A stretch of DNA of 7,759 nt from Kiritimatiellia bacterium (GTDB lineage: Bacteria > Verrucomicrobiota > Kiritimatiellia > SLAD01), in NCBI GenBank assembly GCA_007126995.1, contig SLAD01000404.1, forward strand, positions 1 through 7,759, given 5' to 3'. Positions 4,157 to 7,759 of this stretch are shown here, in pieces; within the stretch, counting starts at the first letter, position 1, and each line of letters begins with the position of its first letter. The notes under the pieces are model-generated. The model worked only from the letters and a program-made list of their open reading frames with translations, searched no databases and was not told the DNA's origin. Both the position numbers and the translations under genes were made by a program.

Positions 4157-4858
4157 ATGAACAATGACACCAACAATATTCTGGACAAAGTCAGAAAGCT
4201 ACTGCGGATGGCCGACCGGTCGCGAGGTTCCACCGAGAACGAGGCGAAGGTGGCGCTGGCCAAGGCTCAGGAACTTATGACCCGCCACAACATCGACTCG
4301 GCGCTACTCCGCAGCGAACGGGGTGAACATGGCGGCATCTTCACCGTGAGCAAGGGCCAGGTCGATCTTCCCAAGACGCTCAATCCGGCAGATTACATGA
4401 TCCTTTCGATCCTTCAGGTTCACTTCAACGTGAAAACGATACTGATGCCCAACGGGCGGGGAACTCCGGTGGACATCATCGGAGCCCCTGCTGACATCGA
4501 CTTTGCCATCTTCGCCTTCAACTACCTTCGGCAGACATTCTTCCGCTCCTGGAATGAGTTCAAGAGAGGGCATGCCAACCCCGACAAAGCTTCATACTAC
4601 AGGGGGTTGCGCGACGGACTACACGCCGCTCTCAAGGCCGCGAAGCAGAAGGCTGAGCAATCCTACGCCACTGACCAACGGGAGAAGTTCCAACTGGTTG
4701 TCGTGGACCAGGAGGCGGCGATCAAACACTACGTTGCCGAGAACTACGGGAGGTTGCGCAACCGATCACAACGTCGGCGTCACCTTCATTCCGGCAGCTA
4801 CGCCGCCGGCCAAACCAAGGGCCGCACTATTCAAATCAACCGACCGCTCTCGTCATGA
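4157..4858 (+). CDS. DUF2786 domain protein
   Basis: The 233-aa protein opens with the DUF2786 signature, NILDKVRKLLRMADRSRGST-x-NEAKVALAKAQELMTRHNID (residues 7-47), a helical module I know from many phage, plasmid and actinobacterial proteins. The middle (60-130) is an alpha/beta part with PVDIIGAPADIDFAIFAFNYLRQTF, and 147-170 is a long helix, YYRGLRDGLHAALKAAKQKAEQ. The C-terminus is basic (RNRSQRRRHLH) and ends in a GxxAGxxxGRTIxI pattern, as other members do. The family has no established biochemical function; its occurrence suggests nucleic-acid-related work. It is the first gene of the rightward operon, 48 bp after the right inverted-repeat arm, with ATG 4157 as the only start that includes the whole domain. 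The Shine-Dalgarno is weak. Confidence 0.85.
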   Translation: MNNDTNNILDKVRKLLRMADRSRGSTENEAKVALAKAQELMTRHNIDSALLRSERGEHGGIFTVSKGQVDLPKTLNPADYMILSILQVHFNVKTILMPNGRGTPVDIIGAPADIDFAIFAFNYLRQTFFRSWNEFKRGHANPDKASYYRGLRDGLHAALKAAKQKAEQSYATDQREKFQLVVVDQEAAIKHYVAENYGRLRNRSQRRRHLHSGSYAAGQTKGRTIQINRPLSS

Positions 4859-4885
4859 GAAACCAAAAACAAACAAACTGATACT

Positions 4886-5398
4886 ATGAACAAACTATAC
4901 TGGATCGTCTGCGACGACAAGGAAACCAACGTATTCGAGGGCCGCTATCAAGGCCGCACCAGAGGCGAAGCCCTGAAGTTCCTCAAGCAAGCCGTGGGCC
5001 GTAAGACCCTCAACGGACTGGTTTACACTATCACCGAAATACCCGTTCCCCTGATCCGCGAAATCGTCGCGGAAATTCTTGCCGGGGGCGACGGCGAGAG
5101 CACTGCGGAAGCTGCCAATGTCGTCCCGCTCACCCGCCCGGAACCTGAGGCTGGACCAGGACGTTACGATGCGTTCGCCGACTCCCCTGAGGCCGAAACA
5201 ACGCCCACAGAGGCCACGCCACCAGAAGCAAAGGAATCCACCCGCCGGGTCGGCAACCCAGGACTGGGCGACGAGCATTGGGCCCGGGTCAAAGCCCATT
5301 GGCTGCAATCACGCAGCGTGAAGCAGACAGCCGAGCATTTCGGGATGTCCCCCAACACCCTCAAAACACGCATCCGAAGGGAGGCCTGGAACAAATGA
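4886..5398 (+). CDS. Helix-turn-helix protein with Pro/Glu/Thr-rich linker
   Basis: The protein has 170 residues in three parts. Residues 1-62 form a compact alpha/beta domain (YWIVCDDKETNVFEGRYQGRTRGEALKFL ... ITEIP) that I do not recognise. Residues 63-120 are a linker rich in Glu, Pro, Thr and Ala. Residues 121-170 carry a helix-turn-helix, HWLQSRSVKQTAEHFGMSPNTLKTRIRREAW, of the transposase or small-terminase N-terminal type. DNA binding is likely, and it is a candidate regulator of the palindromic region before the operon (inference). A terminase small subunit is less likely, since no large subunit is in view and the HTH is at the C-terminus. It starts 27 nt after the DUF2786 stop with poor Shine-Dalgarno, and its stop overlaps the next start as ATGA. 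Confidence 0.6.
   Translation: MNKLYWIVCDDKETNVFEGRYQGRTRGEALKFLKQAVGRKTLNGLVYTITEIPVPLIREIVAEILAGGDGESTAEAANVVPLTRPEPEAGPGRYDAFADSPEAETTPTEATPPEAKESTRRVGNPGLGDEHWARVKAHWLQSRSVKQTAEHFGMSPNTLKTRIRREAWNK
5377..5384 (+). promoter_or_regulatory. Shine-Dalgarno for the gene at 5395
   Basis: AAGGGAGG lies 10 nt before ATG 5395, inside the end of the preceding gene. Together with the ATGA junction it shows that translation starts at 5395 and not at the upstream in-frame ATG 5278, whose extension only reads the previous gene out of frame. Confidence 0.7.
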
Positions 5399-5730
5399 GG
5401 GCACCGGACTGGATTCCAACACTTGGGGGCGGTGCGACCGTCTGCCACTACAGCGACCGCACCGCCTGCACGGTCATCCGTATCAGCCCGAGCGGGAAAA
5501 CCATCTGGGTGCAGGAGGACACCGCTGCTCTCGACGGATGGAAGCCTGAGTTCATCCCCGGCGGCTTTGTCGGGCATTGCGTGAACAACAGTGGGCAGAC
5601 CTACAAATACTCCCCCAACCCGGAGGGGGTGGTTCACCGGGCAAGTCGCCGCAAGGACGGACGCTTCCGCACAACCAACGGCCAGGCGGTCGTCCCCGGT
5701 CGCCACCACTTCCACGACTACAACTTCTGA
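5395..5730 (+). CDS. Conserved phage hypothetical protein (GGGATV-YSDR type)
   Basis: The 111-aa protein belongs to a pattern I have seen in many phage genomes: near the start a 'G(M/G)GAT-x-x-x-YSDR-x-A-x-TV' block (here GGGATVCHYSDRTACTVIRI, 11-30), then SPSGKTIWVQEDTA (31-44), a TYKYSPNPEG block (69-78), and a basic SRRKDGRFR segment (84-92) before an HDYNF end. It looks like a small all-beta protein, and no catalytic motif is visible. Function is unknown to me. The start is set by AAGGGAGG at 5377-5384 and the ATGA overlap with the preceding gene. Its stop overlaps the following start by one base (TGATG), so the three genes here form one coupled unit. Confidence 0.7.
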   Translation: MRAPDWIPTLGGGATVCHYSDRTACTVIRISPSGKTIWVQEDTAALDGWKPEFIPGGFVGHCVNNSGQTYKYSPNPEGVVHRASRRKDGRFRTTNGQAVVPGRHHFHDYNF

Positions 5731-5963
5731 TGAATGTCGAAGTCAAAAAATACAGCAAGCCCGATGGCTACATGACCCGCTTCTGGGCGGTCTACGTCGA
5801 AGGCGATTTACTTGTCGTCACTGTCTACCGCAAGGGCGCGGAGGCCGTTGCCAGAGCCATCACCAGCCCCAAGTCCACCAATCACCATGTCACAACCGTT
5901 CAAGATTCCACAGACGGGTCCAGCCAGCCTCCACCCCCTGGCGTGGCGACCTACAAATCCTGA
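5730..5963 (+). CDS. Small conserved phage-type protein (WAVYV...VTVYRKGA)
   Basis: The 77-aa protein has a two-strand core, RFWAVYVEGDLLVVTVYRKGAEAVARAI (17-44), with a short helix after KGA. This 'WAVY-x-x-G-x-LL-x-VTVY(K/R)KGA-x-AV' pattern is frequent in short phage and plasmid ORFs and has no assigned function. The tail (45-77) is Ser/Thr/Pro-rich, with PPPP at 67-70, and looks disordered. From about residue 53 the same DNA encodes the beginning of the AAA+ ATPase in another frame, so the poor quality of the tail is explained by overprinting. The start follows from the TGATG junction with the previous gene; the longer in-frame start at 5577 would lie wholly inside that gene and is rejected. 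Confidence 0.65.
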   Translation: MNVEVKKYSKPDGYMTRFWAVYVEGDLLVVTVYRKGAEAVARAITSPKSTNHHVTTVQDSTDGSSQPPPPGVATYKS

Positions 5964-6546
5964 TGACCTCTGCGGTCCCGCGGCAAACGTGGCTCGTCGC
6001 CTCGTGGCCAAAGCCCGCAAGCTCAATGCAGAGCCCTTGGTGCCGCTGAAACTTCTGCTCTACGGCCCGCCTGGCGTCGGCAAGACCAGTGTCGCTGATA
6101 TGGTGGCAGAATGTCTGGCAGGAACCCGTTTTGCGGTTGAGGAGTTCAACGGCAAACTGGTCACCGTCGAGGTGGTCAAACAGTGGATGGGCAGCCTCTC
6201 GACCCGCTCACTGTTCGGCGTCTACTCGGTGAAGATCATCAATGAGCTGGACCGTTGCACAAGGGACGCCCAGGACCTCATGCTCAGCTACCTCGACCAC
6301 CTGCCGAAGGGGCGGGCGGTAATCGGCACCAGCAACCTGCAACTCGACCTGCTCACCGAGCGATTCCAGACACGCTTTCAGTCGATCAAGTTAGGAGCAC
6401 CTCCCACCGAGGAAATTGCGGCCCTGCTACGCCGTCACTGGCCAGTCGATGAGCCGACATCCTTGCGGATTGCGGTGGGCAGCGGCGGATGTGTGCGGGC
6501 GGCATTGGCTGACTTGGAATCCTGGTTGGACTCGACTGGATGTTGA
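5887..6546 (+). CDS. AAA+ ATPase, clamp-loader/RuvB-like, with altered Walker B
   Basis: The 219-aa protein has the layout of a compact AAA+ module. LAWRPTNPDDLCG (18-30) resembles the 'RP-x-x-x-x-DLxG' entry motif of clamp loaders and RuvB. Walker A is YGPPGVGKTS (59-68). The Walker B region is VKIINELD (115-122), where the usual first Asp of DExx is Asn119 while Glu120 is kept. Sensor 1 is VIGTSN (145-150), and ERFQTRFQ (158-165) is a likely arginine-finger region. The lid domain is short (about 170-219). ATP-driven remodelling of DNA or of a protein partner is expected, and the downstream ParB proteins are possible partners (inference). The start is uncertain: ATG 5887 overlaps the previous gene by 77 bp, but the entry motif begins inside that overlap, so the overlap is real. 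TTG 5812 is less likely. No Shine-Dalgarno is seen. Confidence 0.8.
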   Translation: MSQPFKIPQTGPASLHPLAWRPTNPDDLCGPAANVARRLVAKARKLNAEPLVPLKLLLYGPPGVGKTSVADMVAECLAGTRFAVEEFNGKLVTVEVVKQWMGSLSTRSLFGVYSVKIINELDRCTRDAQDLMLSYLDHLPKGRAVIGTSNLQLDLLTERFQTRFQSIKLGAPPTEEIAALLRRHWPVDEPTSLRIAVGSGGCVRAALADLESWLDSTGC

Positions 6547-7214
6547 CAGGCAGATCACTGACGATGAAGGACGATTCCCCAAAAGCACGCACTCTGGCCA
6601 ATGGCATCGAGGTTTGGTGCAGCTTTGACAAGCTGGTGCCGGTAGGCGAGTTGAAGCCCAACCCGCGCAATCCCAACACCCATCCCCAGCGCCAGATTGA
6701 GCTTTTGGCCAAGAACATCCGGTATTTCGGATGGCGGCAGACCATCACTGTTTCCAAACGCAGCGGTCTGGTTGTCTCCGGCCACGGACGGCTGATGGCC
6801 GCCAAACACCTGGGCACTGAGGTTGTGCCGGTGGACTATCAGGATTTTGCCAATGAGAATGACGAACTGGCGGTGCTGGTCGCCGACAACCGGTTGGCTG
6901 AACTCGCGACTGTGGACCTCAACGAGTTGGAGAAGATTGCCAGCGACTGGAAGGCCGCTGACTTCGACACGATTCTGGCCGGGTTCGAGCTTGCCGATCT
7001 TGAGAGTCTGCTCAATCCCGAGGGAGACGAGGATGACGAGGACGACCGTCACGACAAGGAACTGGACAAGAGCGATGTCACCGTCGCGGTCGGGCTCTAC
7101 CGGTTTCGCATCACCCAGGACGAATTCATTGCCTGGTGCGACCGGGTGAAGCAGGAGGCCGGCTTCGACAAGGAAAGCGTGCTCAAGGAAATCCGCGCCC
7201 GACTCGACCTATGA
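6540..7214 (+). CDS. ParB-domain phage protein 1
   Basis: The 224-aa protein carries an N-terminal ParB/Srx-fold domain: LKPNPRNPNTHPQRQIELLAKNI (38-60), GWRQTITVSKRSGLVVSGHGRLMAAKHLG (64-92), VPVDYQDF (96-103) and ADNRLAELA (115-123). The GHGR loop replaces the GERR of chromosomal ParB. This version is the one I know from phages, where it stands alone or fused to a DNA methyltransferase; no methylase motif is present here. Residues 161-176 are a strongly acidic linker (GDEDDEDDRHDKE), followed by a small C-terminal domain (VTVAVGLYRFRITQDEFIAWCDRVK). Nucleotide or DNA binding is likely; partition is unproven, since no ParA is nearby. Start ATG 6540 overlaps the ATPase stop by 7 nt; ATG 6564 is an alternative. 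Its stop overlaps the next start as ATGA. Confidence 0.85.
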   Translation: MLTGRSLTMKDDSPKARTLANGIEVWCSFDKLVPVGELKPNPRNPNTHPQRQIELLAKNIRYFGWRQTITVSKRSGLVVSGHGRLMAAKHLGTEVVPVDYQDFANENDELAVLVADNRLAELATVDLNELEKIASDWKAADFDTILAGFELADLESLLNPEGDEDDEDDRHDKELDKSDVTVAVGLYRFRITQDEFIAWCDRVKQEAGFDKESVLKEIRARLDL

Positions 7215-7759
7215 AAATCAACCTTGAGCTCATCGATGCCATACGGCCCAGTTCATACAACCCGCGCTCGGCAGTGCCGGAGCGGCTCGACCTGATCGAA
7301 CTATCGTTGCGCAAACTGGGATTCATCGCGCCGATCTACGCCGACCCGGATGGTGAGATTCTTTCCGGCCACCAGCGCCACCTTGTCGCCTCGCGCATGG
7401 GAGCCACGCATGTCCCTGTTTTCAGGACCGGAAAACTCGACCTTCAACAGCGCAAGGCACTGAATATCGTATTCAACCGGGCGACCAACGATTTCGACTT
7501 TCACCACACTCCCGGCAGGGTGGCAAACGAGCTGGAGGCACTAGACATCCAAAAGCTTGCCTCGCGCATCCCTGACAAGAAAGTGGGCAGCGAGGTTTTC
7601 CTGCGCTGCCTGCGCCCCGCGGAGGTGCCGGTCAAGGATCTCTGCCGGGTCAATGCCGGGCGCTGGATTCAGTATGCCCGCAATCTTGCGCGCACACTGC
7701 ATCGCCACGGCATTCTGATGCCCCTTGTCTGCCATGAGGACCTGCGGGTCATCAATGGG
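7211..7759 (+). CDS. ParB-domain phage protein 2 (3' partial)
   Basis: The gene starts at ATG 7211 in an ATGA overlap with the previous stop and stays open to the window end, 183 codons. The N-terminal ParB-like domain is clear: LIDAIRPSSYNPRS (7-20), LDLIELSLRKLGFIAPIYADPDGEILSGHQRHLVASRMGATHVPV (26-70), with GHQR at 53-56 in the position of the GERR loop. A basic segment LQQRKALNIVFNRATNDF (78-95) follows; this 'RK-x-x-NI-x-FNRATND' block is typical of a phage subfamily. The rest (100-183) is helical and Arg/Leu-rich, perhaps the start of a second domain, and is not recognised. It differs strongly from ParB-like 1, so this is not a recent duplication. The minus-strand open frames opposite it are shadows. 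Confidence 0.8.
   Translation, partial: MKINLELIDAIRPSSYNPRSAVPERLDLIELSLRKLGFIAPIYADPDGEILSGHQRHLVASRMGATHVPVFRTGKLDLQQRKALNIVFNRATNDFDFHHTPGRVANELEALDIQKLASRIPDKKVGSEVFLRCLRPAEVPVKDLCRVNAGRWIQYARNLARTLHRHGILMPLVCHEDLRVING

Noticed and set aside
5278..5394. Upstream start ATG 5278 for the 111-aa protein
   Set aside because: It would read the preceding gene's HTH out of frame. The Shine-Dalgarno at 5377-5384 and the ATGA junction support 5395.
5164..5715. 183-aa minus-strand frame opposite the HTH and small phage-type genes
   Set aside because: It is an antisense shadow with no recognisable pattern, opposite three coupled plus-strand genes.
6555..7052. 165-aa minus-strand frame opposite ParB-like 1
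   Set aside because: It is an antisense shadow of a well-conserved ParB-domain gene.

Overview
The window looks like the early (DNA metabolism and regulation) region of a phage, prophage or phage-like replicon. The genes are short, tightly packed and often overlap by ATGA, TGATG or a few bases. Several belong to families I associate with phage and plasmids: the C-terminal helix-turn-helix end of a replication protein, a sigma-region-4-like protein, a DUF559-type nuclease, a glutamine-synthetase-fold amidoligase, a DUF2786 protein, an AAA+ ATPase and two ParB-domain proteins. No structural, terminase, integrase, tRNA or rRNA gene is visible. The host cannot be named from the sequence. It is a fairly GC-rich bacterium, and few genes have a strong Shine-Dalgarno. 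Verrucomicrobiota or a Gram-negative relative is only a guess.

Layout. (1) Positions 1-240 are the end of a replication or primase-helicase-like protein. (2) Positions 241-543 are an unusual repeat-rich stretch. It has eight copies of GTGTCC/GGACAC in both orientations, a perfect 15-bp inverted repeat, and between its arms a 58-nt tract of strictly alternating purine and pyrimidine. (3) Positions 544-1934 hold a plus-strand operon: a sigma-4-like HTH protein, a 200-aa conserved protein and a 70-aa one-pass membrane protein. (4) Positions 1935-2210 are non-coding with a 10-bp inverted repeat. (5) Positions 2211-2576 hold a DUF559-like nuclease, which converges on and overlaps a minus-strand operon. 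(6) Positions 3903 down to 2524 are that operon: amidoligase, an 89-aa protein and a 92-aa protein. (7) Positions 3904-4156 are an AT-rich, largely palindromic divergent control region. It has 27-bp arms (25/27 identical), an inner hairpin and five CGAAAAA boxes. (8) From 4157 to the window end a second plus-strand operon runs: DUF2786 protein, HTH protein, two small conserved phage-type proteins, AAA+ ATPase, ParB-like 1 and ParB-like 2, which runs off the edge.

How it may fit together. The palindromic region at 3904-4156 faces both ways, so one regulator could control the amidoligase operon and the DUF2786-ParB operon together; this is inference. The HTH proteins in the window are candidates for that regulator. 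The AAA+ ATPase with two successive ParB-fold proteins suggests a DNA-handling or partition-like unit, but no ParA was seen. The amidoligase trio looks like an accessory operon that may modify a small molecule, peptide or cell-wall component; its substrate cannot be read from the sequence.

The best candidates for undescribed biology are the alternating tract framed by GTGTCC repeats after the replication gene, the palindromic divergent region, and the amidoligase operon.
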